Numbered from the stretch's first letter, positions 1 to 8,995 are shown. The stretch: 20,132 nucleotides of DNA from an uncultured Bacilli bacterium (GCA_934700375.1 CAKUXT010000008.1:1-20132), one strand, 5' to 3'. Numbers and translations: made by a program. Notes: generated by a model not told the origin, from the sequence alone.

Positions 1-13
1 GGATGGCGCCCTT

Positions 14-47
14 TTTTGTTCCTGGATTCCGGAATCCAGGAACAAAA
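14..47. repeat. Perfect loopless 34-bp palindrome
   Basis: Two 17-base arms (14-30 and 31-47) are exact reverse complements with no spacer. The centre is TTCCGGAA. Outside the arms the flanks read C-rich on the left and G-rich on the right, so a slightly longer imperfect hairpin with GGG/CCC feet is possible. As RNA it would fold into a strong hairpin just upstream of the KilA-N gene. It could be the terminator of a gene to the left, a dispersed palindromic repeat, or an assembly artefact near a contig end. Position alone does not decide among these. Confidence 0.8.
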
Positions 48-92
48 GGGTTACACATAAATTATTCTAGTTCCTCAAAAGGTCGCAAACGA

Positions 93-916
93 ATGAAAAA
101 CAAAGAAATTACCGTATTGGATCAGGAAATACATATCAATAAAAACGATTATTTCTCTTTAACCGATATTGCGCGATATAAAAATCCCGAAGCTCCCGCC
201 GACGTCGTTAAAAATTGGTTGAGACGCAAGGATACAATAGAATTTATTGGCTTGTGGGAAAAATTGAATAATCCGAATTTTAACGTGGTCGAATTCGACC
301 AGTTTAAAAATGAAGCCGGACACAATTATTTTACTCTATCCCCTAAAAAATGGATAGATGGCGTAAACGCGATCGGTATCATTTCAAAAGCAGGCAAATA
401 CAATGCAGGCACTTATGCGCACAAAGATATTGCCTTACAATTTGCATCTTGGGTTTCGCCCGAAATCAATTTATATATCATCAAAGAATTCCAGAGGCTC
501 AAAGCGGACGAGCAAAAGCAACTTGGCTGGACGGTGAAACGCGAACTCGTAAAGATAAACTACCGTATTCATACCGATGCCATTAAGGATAATATTATTA
601 TTCCGCTTGAGATTTCTAAAGAGCAAGTGTCTTTCGTTTATGCAAACGAAGCTGACGTTCTGAATGTTGCTTTATTCGGCATGACCGCGCGTGAATGGAG
701 AGATAAGAACCCCGATAAAAAAGGCAATATTCGTGATTATGCCGAAGTGTCGCAACTTGTATGTCTTTCTAACCTTGAAACCTGAACGCTTACCTAATTG
801 AACGCGGATTAAGTCAACCGGAACGACTTATGGAACTGAATAAAGCGGCGATCCGTCAAATGAAAGTTTTGGCGGAAGAGACGTCCAAACTATCTGACGG
901 CTTGGACGAACAATGA
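93..916 (+). pseudogene. KilA-N domain protein, frameshifted near its C-terminus
   Basis: I take the start at ATG 93 because the upstream in-frame extension merely translates the palindrome. Residues about 20-140 form a KilA-N DNA-binding domain of the phage/large-DNA-virus type, with the typical stretch ending in KAGKYNAGTYAHKDIALQFA and SPEINLYII. The frame stops at TGA 783-785. The family's normal C-terminal sequence (NAYLIERGLSQPERLMELNK, then AAIRQMKVLAE) continues in the -1 frame from about 779 to TGA 914-916. Adding one A to the AAA run at 778-780 restores NLENLNAYLIERG, so a one-base deletion or a sequencing error is the simplest reading. The restored protein would be about 274 aa. 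Its stop overlaps the next gene's region, suggesting a two-gene unit with the XRE regulator. Such genes occur in prophages and mobile islands. The exact function is unknown. Confidence 0.85.
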
Positions 917-924
917 GGTGTAAT

Positions 925-1128
925 ATGAAATTCTCCGAAAAAGTAAAATATGCAAGAATGAAACTTCTTTTAACGCAGGAAGCGTTGGCAAAAGAGCTCG
1001 GCGTATCCTACGCTACAATTTGTCGCTGGGAAAAGGATAACCGCGAACCGCAAATCGTTTCGCAAGGCAAATTTTACGCCTTTTGCGAAAGTAAAGGAAT
1101 TATGTTTGAAGAGAAAATCGGAAAATAA
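925..1128 (+). CDS. Small XRE-family helix-turn-helix regulator
   Basis: A 67-aa protein that is essentially one Cro/C1-type HTH. Residues about 5-40 read KVKYARMKLLLTQEALAKEL then GVSYATICRWEKDNREP, the classic helix-turn-helix with the RWE motif. I prefer ATG 925 over the ATG at 913 because GAGGTG at 915-920 lies just upstream of 925. The 913 start would overlap the restored KilA-N stop by ATGA and remains possible. The gene is probably co-transcribed with the KilA-N gene and likely a local regulator of a mobile element. It faces the terminator at 1139-1186, which belongs to the opposite-strand operon. No partner toxin or integrase is visible. Confidence 0.85.
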   Translation: MKFSEKVKYARMKLLLTQEALAKELGVSYATICRWEKDNREPQIVSQGKFYAFCESKGIMFEEKIGK

Positions 1129-1138
1129 TTGCTTATAA

Positions 1139-1186
1139 ATAAAAAAGCTGTTGCATCACTAGCATTTGTTAGTTCTGCAACAGCTT
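1139..1186 (-). terminator. Rho-independent terminator of the glycan operon
   Basis: Perfect 11-bp arms at 1145-1155 and 1176-1186 (AAGCTGTTGCA / TGCAACAGCTT), with a 20-nt loop that can itself pair ACTA/TAGT. Read on the minus strand, the stem is followed by a run of T (the A-run at 1141-1146). It lies 5 nt after the stop of the ABC ATPase gene, so it closes the six-gene minus-strand operon. It may also serve the convergent XRE gene. Confidence 0.85.
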
Positions 1187-1190
1187 GTAG

Positions 1191-2813
1191 TTACATCTCG
1201 CTGATATGGTATTCGGAGATCTCTTTTTCTTTCTTGTCTAAATCGTAGATGGACTTATGGTCATCTCCGATGAAATCGATTTTGTCTGTATCGATATGGA
1301 GATGGACATGGTCCTGAGATTTGAAACCTTCCTTATAGGGAATATAGAGATGAGAGATAGGAGAATCAAATGATGACTGATAATCAAGATTGAGGTTGAG
1401 CTCAACTCTTGATAATCTGTCTTTGTTATAGATGCCTTCTCCTTCATAGATAGCCTCAATTTCACCGTTTTCATCGAAAGTGATATTATCGTTAGGAATA
1501 TTCATCTTCACGCGGTGTGTGCCGTTTCTATAGACTTCATTGATCTTTTCTTTGTCGATGAAGTCAAGAGTGAGCTTGACTCCGTTTTCAAAGAGGAAGA
1601 AGAATTCATCATTCTCATTTGTGAGATAGCCTCTCATCTCAGAAAGTGTGCTTCTAGGAGAGATGATGAGAGATTTCTCATCCTTCTCATCATTTTCGAA
1701 GAAGTGAATCTTCTCACTGGGAAGAGTAAGAGAGATGACGTCATCTTTCTTCGCTTCGATTCTTCCAGGGACTTTGATGACAAGAGATGTCTCGCTTTCA
1801 CCATTTGCATTCTCGTTCTTATCGAGATCAAAATCAGAATAGATGATTGCTTCGTTTCCGAGGACTTCGATTATGTTGATTTTTGTCTTCAGATTTCCGT
1901 TTTCGGAAATGCGGATATCATCAGGACGTATACCGAGAATCATCTTGTGTTCGTTTCCGTCCAAGACTTTCTCGTTGATCTCTTTCAGCTGAGAAAGCGG
2001 GTATCTCAGTTCAACGCCATGCGTGATGAAGACAAATTCTTTGCCATCTCTTTTTCCGATACCCTCATAGAAGTTCATCTGAGGTGTTCCTAAGAAGCCT
2101 GCGACGAATCTGTTCTTTGGATAGTCGAAGATGTTGGTAGGTGTATCGATCTGCTGAACGACACCGCTTTTCATGACAACGATTCTGCTTCCCATTGTCA
2201 TCGCTTCGACCTGATCGTGTGTAACATAGATGAAGGTGGTCTTCAGCTTTTCGAATAGACGGGTGATTTCAACGCGCATTGTGGCTCTTAACTTGGCATC
2301 GAGGTTGCTTAAAGGCTCATCGAGAAGGAAGATCTTCGGTCTTCTGACGATTGCTCTTCCTAAGGCGACTCTCTGTCTTTGACCACCTGACATAGCGCCA
2401 GGTTTTCTGTCCAAGAGCTCTTCGATGTCTAAGATCTTTGCAGCGGCATGGATCTTCTCATCGATTTCGTCTTTTGGAACATGTCTGTTCTTCAATCCGA
2501 ACGCCATGTTCTGATCAGCGGTCATATGAGGATAAAGGGCATAGTTCTGGAAGACCATCGCAATATCGCGATAGTTCGGTTCGATGTCATTCATTCTCTG
2601 ATCATTGATGTAAAGATTGCCTTCTGTGATATCTTCAAATCCGGCAATCATTCTTAATGTTGTTGATTTTCCGCATCCGGAAGGACCGACAAAGACGATG
2701 AATTCGTCATCGTCTGCAGACAGGCAGAAATCTTTGACCGCCTGAACATCCTGCTCTTTTCTTTTCTTGGCTTTATAGGTTTTATATACGTGTTCAAGAC
2801 GTAGTGTTTCCAT
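1191..2813 (-). CDS. CUT1 sugar ABC transporter ATPase (MsmK/UgpC type) with extended C-terminus
   Basis: ATP-hydrolysing subunit that powers the two permeases of this operon. Walker A is G43-PSGCGKS-T51, the Q-loop is VFQNYALYPH around residue 89, the signature is MSGGQRQRVALGRAIVR from residue 141, Walker B is D165-E166 and the switch histidine is H199. These match MalK/MsmK/UgpC proteins of CUT1 transporters. Family members are usually about 360-380 aa and this one is 540 aa. After a first TOBE/MOP-like region (to about residue 385) comes about 150 extra residues that look like a second, diverged regulatory beta domain (HLHIDTDKIDF resembling SLTLPSEKIHFF). The start at 2813 has GAGGT upstream, and the gene begins 8 nt after the ROK stop. 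It is the last gene of the operon. The substrate is probably the oligosaccharides released by the GH16 enzyme, which is inference. Confidence 0.93.
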   Translation of the reverse strand: METLRLEHVYKTYKAKKRKEQDVQAVKDFCLSADDDEFIVFVGPSGCGKSTTLRMIAGFEDITEGNLYINDQRMNDIEPNYRDIAMVFQNYALYPHMTADQNMAFGLKNRHVPKDEIDEKIHAAAKILDIEELLDRKPGAMSGGQRQRVALGRAIVRRPKIFLLDEPLSNLDAKLRATMRVEITRLFEKLKTTFIYVTHDQVEAMTMGSRIVVMKSGVVQQIDTPTNIFDYPKNRFVAGFLGTPQMNFYEGIGKRDGKEFVFITHGVELRYPLSQLKEINEKVLDGNEHKMILGIRPDDIRISENGNLKTKINIIEVLGNEAIIYSDFDLDKNENANGESETSLVIKVPGRIEAKKDDVISLTLPSEKIHFFENDEKDEKSLIISPRSTLSEMRGYLTNENDEFFFLFENGVKLTLDFIDKEKINEVYRNGTHRVKMNIPNDNITFDENGEIEAIYEGEGIYNKDRLSRVELNLNLDYQSSFDSPISHLYIPYKEGFKSQDHVHLHIDTDKIDFIGDDHKSIYDLDKKEKEISEYHISEM

Positions 2814-2821
2814 AGTTTACC

Positions 2822-3982
2822 TCATTGATTCTTCAGGCTGTCGAGAACGGAGGATAAGACTTTCGTAATACCCATCTCTTTTGCACCGTCACAGATTGCA
2901 TAGTTGTTAAGTGTTGAGAAAATGACGGAAGCATTCTCGTTAGCCATCTTCGCTTCTTCTTCGACATATCTGAGGTAGAAGTCACCGAAGTTGGTGATTC
3001 CGCCAGAGAGGATGAACTGATCGATATCGAAGACGCGGATGATTTCTTTCAGTGCTTTGCCGACGCTTTTTGCACTGAGTGTGACTTCTTTGATGACGTC
3101 TTCATCGCCCTGAGCAAATAGCTCATAGATCGAAGTGATGGAGACTGTCTTTCCCTTCTTCTGACTGACATGCTCCTGGATGGCTCTAAGAGAGGCAAAG
3201 TCGTCAAGATGATGGCTTTCGCCATCGACTTTGACGACAAGTCTTCCGATTTCACCGGCATAGCCTCTTGCACCCCAGTAGAGTTTGTTATCAAACTCAA
3301 AGGCACCGCCGATACCATAGTCGATATAGGCAAGAAGGCCGGAATCTCCGTTGTTGAAGGAGCCCTTAGCAAGTTCAGCCATCATCATCAGCTTGGTGTC
3401 GTTCTCTAACGATACAGGGCAATGGAAGGCATTCTCAAACAAGGACACAAGAGCGTGGGAGTTGGAGAAGAGGTCCTGATTGAACTGCGGAGAGACCTGT
3501 AAGTCTCCTGTCTTCTGATTGACAAGACCGGGAAGAGAGATGATGACGGAACGGATCGGAATGTTTTTGAAAACAGATCTTTTCAGAACTTCCTGAACGT
3601 TTTCGATCTCTTTCTCGAAAACAGAAAGAGAATAGTTTGCAATTTCATGATCGGATTCATAGAGATTCTCGCCTAATAAGTTTGCGATGATGGGGTGAGA
3701 GTGATAACTGGTGATGGAAAAGACGAGGATCAGTCCATAATCCTGGTTGATCGAATAGGAGACACGCTTTCTCCCTTTGGTGTTTGTCTGTTCGTTGGCA
3801 CAGATATGAATGATGTCGTTTGTGAGAAGAGAGCGAAGAATGGAACTGACTGTCGCATTGGATAGCGACAGTCTTTCTGCAAGTTCTGTTCCACTCATCG
3901 GTTTCTCTTTCAATTGCTTTAAAACGAGCTGATTGTTCAATACTCTGGCTATCGATTGATTTTTTCCGATTGTTTCATTCAT
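2822..3982 (-). CDS. ROK-family transcriptional regulator (NagC/XylR type)
   Basis: 386 aa. An N-terminal winged HTH (about residues 15-60, MSGTELAERLSLSNATVSSI) is followed by a ROK sugar-kinase-like fold: ENDTKLMMMAELAKG, AYIDYGIGGAFEFDNKLYWG and ARGYAGEIGR. The kinase family's phosphate motif DxGGT is not present at the start of the ROK domain. The usual zinc motif CxCGxxGC after GEIGH is also absent, and the His of GEIGH is Arg. So this is a DNA-binding sensor rather than an active sugar kinase. Its ATG overlaps the stop of the preceding lipoprotein gene by one base (TAATG), implying coupled translation. Being inside the operon, it probably represses or tunes it in response to the imported sugar or its phosphate. 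The operator it binds is not evident. Confidence 0.9.
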   Translation of the reverse strand: MNETIGKNQSIARVLNNQLVLKQLKEKPMSGTELAERLSLSNATVSSILRSLLTNDIIHICANEQTNTKGRKRVSYSINQDYGLILVFSITSYHSHPIIANLLGENLYESDHEIANYSLSVFEKEIENVQEVLKRSVFKNIPIRSVIISLPGLVNQKTGDLQVSPQFNQDLFSNSHALVSLFENAFHCPVSLENDTKLMMMAELAKGSFNNGDSGLLAYIDYGIGGAFEFDNKLYWGARGYAGEIGRLVVKVDGESHHLDDFASLRAIQEHVSQKKGKTVSITSIYELFAQGDEDVIKEVTLSAKSVGKALKEIIRVFDIDQFILSGGITNFGDFYLRYVEEEAKMANENASVIFSTLNNYAICDGAKEMGITKVLSSVLDSLKNQ

Positions 3983-6900
3983 TAGTTTGTTTGACCTATC
4001 ATGTTAATATTATAACCATTGAAGGTACAATATTTAATGTCTTTCGACCATGTCTTGCCGATAAGACCGCCAAGAGCGGTTCCACCATTGTTGAAGTGTG
4101 TATTGTCACCAGCGACAACACTGCAGTTGAAGGCATTGACGTTTCTGATCATTGCGCTATCTCCGACAAAGGCGGATAAGATGCCTGAGAAGTTTCCGCC
4201 CGTTTTTGTGATGTTGCAATCGACAAAGTTGATGTCTTTGACGGTGGCTTTGATTCCTTCTCCGCCGATCTGATAGAAGAAGGCATCAGTCCAACTGGGT
4301 CCTTCAGAATTGATGTTTACATTCTTGATGGTGTGTCCAAGGCCGTAGAACTGACCATTGAAGATAGCGTTGTTTTCTTCGCCGTTAAGATTCTTGCCGA
4401 TAGAGTTGAAAGCAACACCGCTGAAGTCTAAGTCAGCAGTCAAAGCATAGACTTTGGAACGCTCGAAGCTGGAGGACAATTCAGTATGAGTCTTTCCGTC
4501 GACTGCGAAGTACTTGTTGAAGGTTTCCATGGAGTCGATCTTGATGTAATCCGTGCCGAAGCAATTATCAAGCCATGCCTGATCTGCTTTCTCTTCGCTT
4601 GTTGTTGTAGCAAAGGCACGATAGATCTTGTCGTTGCTGTCTGTGACCTTAAGGACATGCTGAACATCCTTTTCAGTGAAGACAGTGCTCTTTAAGGAGA
4701 AGACACCATCTGTCAAAGAGTAATCTGTAGCTGCGACAACAGTGCCATCGAGCGTGACCTCTTTGATCGTTTCACCGATGCCGGCGATAGTATAGCTGAA
4801 GTCGGAAGTATCATCTTTATAGTGGATGGCATTGTTGCCTAAGAAGGAGTTGAGCTTCTTGACAGTGAATGTCTTAGAAGCTGTTTCACCGATGGCAGAG
4901 GCTTCGACTGTGATCTCAAGGCCTTCCGGACAATCGTCTTTGACAGAAAGCTTGTTGCCTTTGAGGGTGAAGTAGCAGCTCTTCCATGCAGGTGCTGTTG
5001 TAGCCTTGAAGGTGGCTTCAATAGAGCTTGCAGGCGTTGTTGCTGTCTTCAGTTCAAGGGTGTCACCGGCGCCGATGACTTCTTCGGTATTGGCGATGGT
5101 GAGTCCACCGATTGCATTGTATAAGAGAAGAGAAGCAGAGGCTGTCATATCGATGCCGTACTGATCCAATTTCAAGGACGCCTTGACAGAGAGGGTGGCT
5201 CCGCCTTCAGGGACATTGATGTCAGTCAAAGAGATGGACTTATCGACGATCTTGGCTCCATAGCTTTCGCCTTCGATGGAATAGGTGACAAAGGTATTGT
5301 ATTCTTCCTGTCTCTCTTCGGGCTTGATAAGCATGGAAAGCGGGATCGAATCGCCCTTGAGGGCGTATTCAGGAAGAGCACAGAAAGCGAAGTATCCAGG
5401 AGTATGAGGAACAGACAAAGTCTTCAAAGTAGGAATCTTTCCTTCTTCTTTCTTGAAGTCGTGGCTGGGAAGAGAGGCAAAATCAAAGGCCTTCATCTCC
5501 TCTAAGGTAGCAAAGACTTTTCCACAGCTTTCTACAGTGACATTACTGTTCTGGCTATAGCCGAAGACCTGACCTTCGCCAAGAGCATAGACATTCTTGA
5601 TGGTGCCGTCTGTTTCATTCAGACCGACAGCAAGACCGCTCTGCTTCCAGGATAAATCAGGGTTGAGATTTCTTTTGACGTTCTCATTGATGGATAAGCA
5701 GTTCTGGATGAGGCCGTGGTTGACAGAGCAAAGAACGCCTGTTGCGTTCTGACCTTCGTTGACCATGGCGATATCGGCGATGATGTTCTCCATCGTTCCT
5801 TTGTTGTTTCCGACAACAGCGCCAGACCAGGACTTTGCGATTTCAATCGCACCCTTGAGGGTGAAGTTCTTGACGGTTCCTGTCACTCTTCCGAAGAAGC
5901 CGTTGACAGCTGTCATGCCCTTATAGGAGAATCCGGAGATCGTATATCCGTTTCCGTTGAAGGTCCCTTCAAATGGAATATCATATCCGTTCTCGTCTTC
6001 CATATAGGCGCCGATCGGTGACCAATCGCCCTTTTCCTTGATGAAGGAGGCAAGGTCGATATCAGAACCTAAGGCATAATAACCCTTCAAGGAGTTCTCT
6101 TTGAAGGAAGGAGTGTGCTCTGTGTAATCAGGAGCGAAGATCGTTTCGAAATCTTCGGCCTGATAGATGATCTTATCGGCAATAGCCAAAGAGAGAGGAA
6201 CATTGTTTCTCTTTGTGGTGACTTTGAAGTTGTGTTCGCCGGTGGATAAGGTGGAAAGATAAGAGGCAGGGATTGTAACGGTCTTTGTCTCTTTATCATA
6301 GCTGAAGCCGTTGACTTCGACAATCATGTTGTCGACAAGGAGTTTGACATCTTCAGCTGTCGTTTCAGTTTCAGCGGCGCTGTTGCCGTTGAAATTCAAA
6401 ACGAAAGATGCACTTTCAGAAGAACCTTTTTCCAAGATGATATCTCCGTCAGCATAGATGATGTTGTTTTTCATGGCGATGAAGCCTTTTTCGCTTGTCT
6501 CGCCTTGACTTTCTGCAACGACGATGAAGGAGGTTCCATCACTGACTTTGTCAGAGAAGCTGACTCTTCCTGTCTCTTCATTGATGGTGATGCCATCGAT
6601 GTTGTCCTTCAAGGAATAGGAGACAGCGTATTCTCTTCCTTTGTCGGTCTTTGCTGTGCAAAGGACGACATCGCCGTCAACGAGATATTCGCTGTTGTTC
6701 ATGAAGGTGAGAACAGGCTTTTCCTGTTGCATGTTGAATTTGACGATGGTTGTCGCTGTCTGTCCGTTGAAGGTAGCGATATAGACCTTTTCCGGAATCG
6801 GATTGGCAAAAGCGTCGAAATCAATCTCACCAGTTTCACTGTTGAGTGTGACGCCTTCCGGAGCACCGCCCTGGAATGCGTAAGTGACACCTGCTACATT

Positions 6901-7083
6901 TCCTTTGACTGTTACTTTGTCTTTCGGATTGACGCTGTAGCTTTCCTTTTCGAAGCTGATCTTGGTGATAGCTTCTGATGTGGCGGTATCTTTCTTGGAG
7001 CTATCATTAGGCTCGCTTGTATTACCGCAACCTGCGACGAACAACAACCCGGCACTGGCTAAGAAAATCAATGACTTTTTCAT
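3982..7083 (-). CDS. Large Ig-like / GLUG-type beta-helix lipoprotein, putative glycan-binding
   Basis: 1033-aa exported lipoprotein. I choose ATG 7083: AGGAGG at 7093-7098 sits 9 nt upstream and it begins a signal peptide with lipobox FVAGC (Cys19). A longer frame to 7134 only adds overlap with the permease gene. The order seen is a signal peptide, a Ser/Thr/Asp-rich linker, and two putative-Ig-like repeats (GVTLNSETGEIDF, GITINEETGRVSF). Next comes a GLUG-like beta-helix block (about residues 315-560; YYALGSDIDL, FEGTFNGNGYTISGF). Then come further Ig-like domains and a second block of the same kind at the C-terminus (VYALTADLDF, FNGQFYGLGHTIKNV). No catalytic motif is evident. Its stop overlaps the ROK start, and its own start overlaps the permease stop by ATGA, so it is translated as part of the operon. 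A surface glycan-capture or adhesin role is inference. Confidence 0.85.
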   Translation of the reverse strand: MKKSLIFLASAGLLFVAGCGNTSEPNDSSKKDTATSEAITKISFEKESYSVNPKDKVTVKGNVAGVTYAFQGGAPEGVTLNSETGEIDFDAFANPIPEKVYIATFNGQTATTIVKFNMQQEKPVLTFMNNSEYLVDGDVVLCTAKTDKGREYAVSYSLKDNIDGITINEETGRVSFSDKVSDGTSFIVVAESQGETSEKGFIAMKNNIIYADGDIILEKGSSESASFVLNFNGNSAAETETTAEDVKLLVDNMIVEVNGFSYDKETKTVTIPASYLSTLSTGEHNFKVTTKRNNVPLSLAIADKIIYQAEDFETIFAPDYTEHTPSFKENSLKGYYALGSDIDLASFIKEKGDWSPIGAYMEDENGYDIPFEGTFNGNGYTISGFSYKGMTAVNGFFGRVTGTVKNFTLKGAIEIAKSWSGAVVGNNKGTMENIIADIAMVNEGQNATGVLCSVNHGLIQNCLSINENVKRNLNPDLSWKQSGLAVGLNETDGTIKNVYALGEGQVFGYSQNSNVTVESCGKVFATLEEMKAFDFASLPSHDFKKEEGKIPTLKTLSVPHTPGYFAFCALPEYALKGDSIPLSMLIKPEERQEEYNTFVTYSIEGESYGAKIVDKSISLTDINVPEGGATLSVKASLKLDQYGIDMTASASLLLYNAIGGLTIANTEEVIGAGDTLELKTATTPASSIEATFKATTAPAWKSCYFTLKGNKLSVKDDCPEGLEITVEASAIGETASKTFTVKKLNSFLGNNAIHYKDDTSDFSYTIAGIGETIKEVTLDGTVVAATDYSLTDGVFSLKSTVFTEKDVQHVLKVTDSNDKIYRAFATTTSEEKADQAWLDNCFGTDYIKIDSMETFNKYFAVDGKTHTELSSSFERSKVYALTADLDFSGVAFNSIGKNLNGEENNAIFNGQFYGLGHTIKNVNINSEGPSWTDAFFYQIGGEGIKATVKDINFVDCNITKTGGNFSGILSAFVGDSAMIRNVNAFNCSVVAGDNTHFNNGGTALGGLIGKTWSKDIKYCTFNGYNINMIGQTN

Positions 7084-7994
7084 CCTTTTAATCCTCCTGC
7101 ATTTGTATTTTCTATAATCTTCTTTTGGAAACATGAATAGAGCACCAAGACAGGAATCAGGGCGATGATGACTGTCGTGAACATCATCGGATAATTGCCG
7201 TCTCCGCTGAATTCGCTCTGCAGCTCATATAAGCCGACTGCAAGCGTATAGTGGCTAGGCATAAAGAGGTAGGGAGTAGAGTAATCGTTCCATAAGGCGA
7301 TGGCCTGAAGGATAGAGCAGGCGATGATGGGGCCTTTTGCTATCGGAAGCATGACTTTGAAGAAGATTGCGAAACGATTGGCACCATCCATGCTGGCCGC
7401 TTCAGCGTAGGTCCAGCTGATGGATTTGAAGGCGGAATAGAGCATGATGAAGTTGAATCCGAAGCATCCTGAATAAAGGAAGATGACACCGAAGAAGGAA
7501 TCGTCAAGATGAAGGAATTCCATCATGTTGACCTGAGCGGGAAGCGTTCCGACAATCGGTACGACCATCGCGAATATGGCGATGGCGTAGATGAGATCTC
7601 TTCCCGGGAATCTGTATTTGGCTAAGACGTAGGCAGCAACTGCAGAGAAGAAGACGTTGACGACAGTTCCTACGACAGTTGTCAGTAAGGACCAGAGGAA
7701 CATCTCCCAGATAGTCTCTTCTGTTCCGCCTATTGTTGTGACCTTGTACTGAAGGATTTCGATGAAGTTGAGACCCTGGAACTGTTTTGGGAATCCCCAG
7801 ACATTTCCGGAGTTGAAGTCCTGGTTTGTCTTAAAGGAGTTTAATAACATCCAGAAGAAAGGAATGCACAATGTCAAAGCGTAGATGACAAAGACTGAGA
7901 AGACCACCCATTTTGTCGTCTGATAAGGGAGGCTTCTTTTGACTTTGTTCTTTTCGTTTTGCTTGGTGGCCGTGATATTTTCGATTTTAAGCAT
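7080..7994 (-). CDS. CUT1 ABC transporter permease (MalG/UgpE type)
   Basis: 304-aa inner-membrane permease with about six hydrophobic segments after a basic N-terminal cytoplasmic stretch. The cytoplasmic EAA loop that docks the ATPase is clear (YAEAASMDGANRFAIFFKVM then LPIAKGP). The end of the protein (NAGGLKG) is encoded by the same bases that supply the AGGAGG ribosome binding site of the next gene. Its ATG overlaps the stop of the upstream permease by one base (TAATG), and GAGGTGG precedes it. Together with the 333-aa permease it forms the heterodimeric channel for oligosaccharide import. Confidence 0.93.
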   Translation of the reverse strand: MLKIENITATKQNEKNKVKRSLPYQTTKWVVFSVFVIYALTLCIPFFWMLLNSFKTNQDFNSGNVWGFPKQFQGLNFIEILQYKVTTIGGTEETIWEMFLWSLLTTVVGTVVNVFFSAVAAYVLAKYRFPGRDLIYAIAIFAMVVPIVGTLPAQVNMMEFLHLDDSFFGVIFLYSGCFGFNFIMLYSAFKSISWTYAEAASMDGANRFAIFFKVMLPIAKGPIIACSILQAIALWNDYSTPYLFMPSHYTLAVGLYELQSEFSGDGNYPMMFTTVIIALIPVLVLYSCFQKKIIENTNAGGLKG

Positions 7995-8995
7995 TAATAA
8001 TCCACCTCGCTGTATTTCTTTGACATCAGTTTTCTTGTGATCAGAATGATAGGAGACCAGATAGCGGAGAAGATAAGGCCCTTGGCCGCTGCTTCACAGA
8101 GATCTTTCGGGTTTCTAGTATCGACAGAATCCCAGATCTGAAGGGAGATGGTCCAGGTATTGCCTTCGCCTCCTGTCAAAAAGAGAGGCTGTAAGTATAA
8201 AGTCAGAACATTTGTCATACCCAATATGACAAGGGTGATGACAGTGGGCCAGATCATCGGTACGACGATGTGGAAGAACTCTTTGAAGTATCCGCAGTTA
8301 TCGATCTTGGCGGATTCCAATAATTCCTTAGGGATTCTTCCGATGGCGCCGGAAAGAAGGATGATGTTGTAGCCAAGTCCTGCCCAGATGCAGTAAAGAT
8401 AAACCATGATCTGCGACATCGGATAGGTCTTTGATGCTGTCTCTGATATGCCTAGTGCCTTGATGATGGGATAGAGGTATCCGACATTGGGCTGATAGGC
8501 CATCTTGAAGGCAAAGGTAAGAACGACGACAGGGATGATGTTAGGAAGGAAGAAGATGATTTTGAAGAGGTTTGCTAAGGGCATCTTCTTAGAGAGGAAA
8601 TAGGAGAAGAGCATGCTTAATGGAAGAGAGATGAAGATGGTGATGAAGGCAAATCCTAATGAGTTAAGAATGATGACGGAGGAGTTATTGAGCCATGTCG
8701 TTCCTGTCGTGTTGGCGTAATTGTGGAAGGAGTCGTAAAAGACGCGGCTGTTCGTCTGAAATCCTACCCATTCATATCCGTTGATGGAGCCTTTTTGGAA
8801 GGCGAGAAGGAGAGAGCGGATGTTGACAAAGCTCCAGGTGAAGATGAATTGGGCAAGCGGATATAAGAGCATCAGAAATATGAAGATGTAGTCTCTCTTC
8901 TTCTTGGAGAGCCTGCTCTTCTTCTCTTTTGCTGATGTATCGGCAAAAGAGAGGACTCTTTCGCTTGTTTCCATGCTTGGTGTTATGCTTTTCAT
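7994..8995 (-). CDS. CUT1 ABC transporter permease (LacF/UgpA type)
   Basis: 333-aa integral membrane protein with a Lys/Arg-rich N-terminus (about residues 20-35), then six predicted transmembrane segments. The EAA-type loop reads LLESAKIDNCGYFKEFFHIV then VPMI, typical of the MalF/LacF/UgpA partner. It begins 2 nt after the GH16 stop. I see no Shine-Dalgarno sequence before its ATG (the upstream bases are an A/T-rich CAAACAAATAAAT), so translation may depend on re-initiation after GH16. It pairs with the downstream MalG-type permease. Confidence 0.92.
   Translation of the reverse strand: MKSITPSMETSERVLSFADTSAKEKKSRLSKKKRDYIFIFLMLLYPLAQFIFTWSFVNIRSLLLAFQKGSINGYEWVGFQTNSRVFYDSFHNYANTTGTTWLNNSSVIILNSLGFAFITIFISLPLSMLFSYFLSKKMPLANLFKIIFFLPNIIPVVVLTFAFKMAYQPNVGYLYPIIKALGISETASKTYPMSQIMVYLYCIWAGLGYNIILLSGAIGRIPKELLESAKIDNCGYFKEFFHIVVPMIWPTVITLVILGMTNVLTLYLQPLFLTGGEGNTWTISLQIWDSVDTRNPKDLCEAAAKGLIFSAIWSPIILITRKLMSKKYSEVDY

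Noticed and set aside
3..92. N-terminal extension of the KilA-N frame
   Set aside because: It only translates the palindrome and the leader. The family sequence begins at Met 93.
4019..6978. Several plus-strand frames opposite the large lipoprotein gene
   Set aside because: They are shadows of the minus-strand coding sequence, with low-complexity or Cys-rich translations and no start signals.
7084..7134. Longer start for the large lipoprotein
   Set aside because: The 17 extra residues precede a complete signal peptide whose own ATG at 7083 has AGGAGG at the right distance. The extension would spoil the lipoprotein signal.
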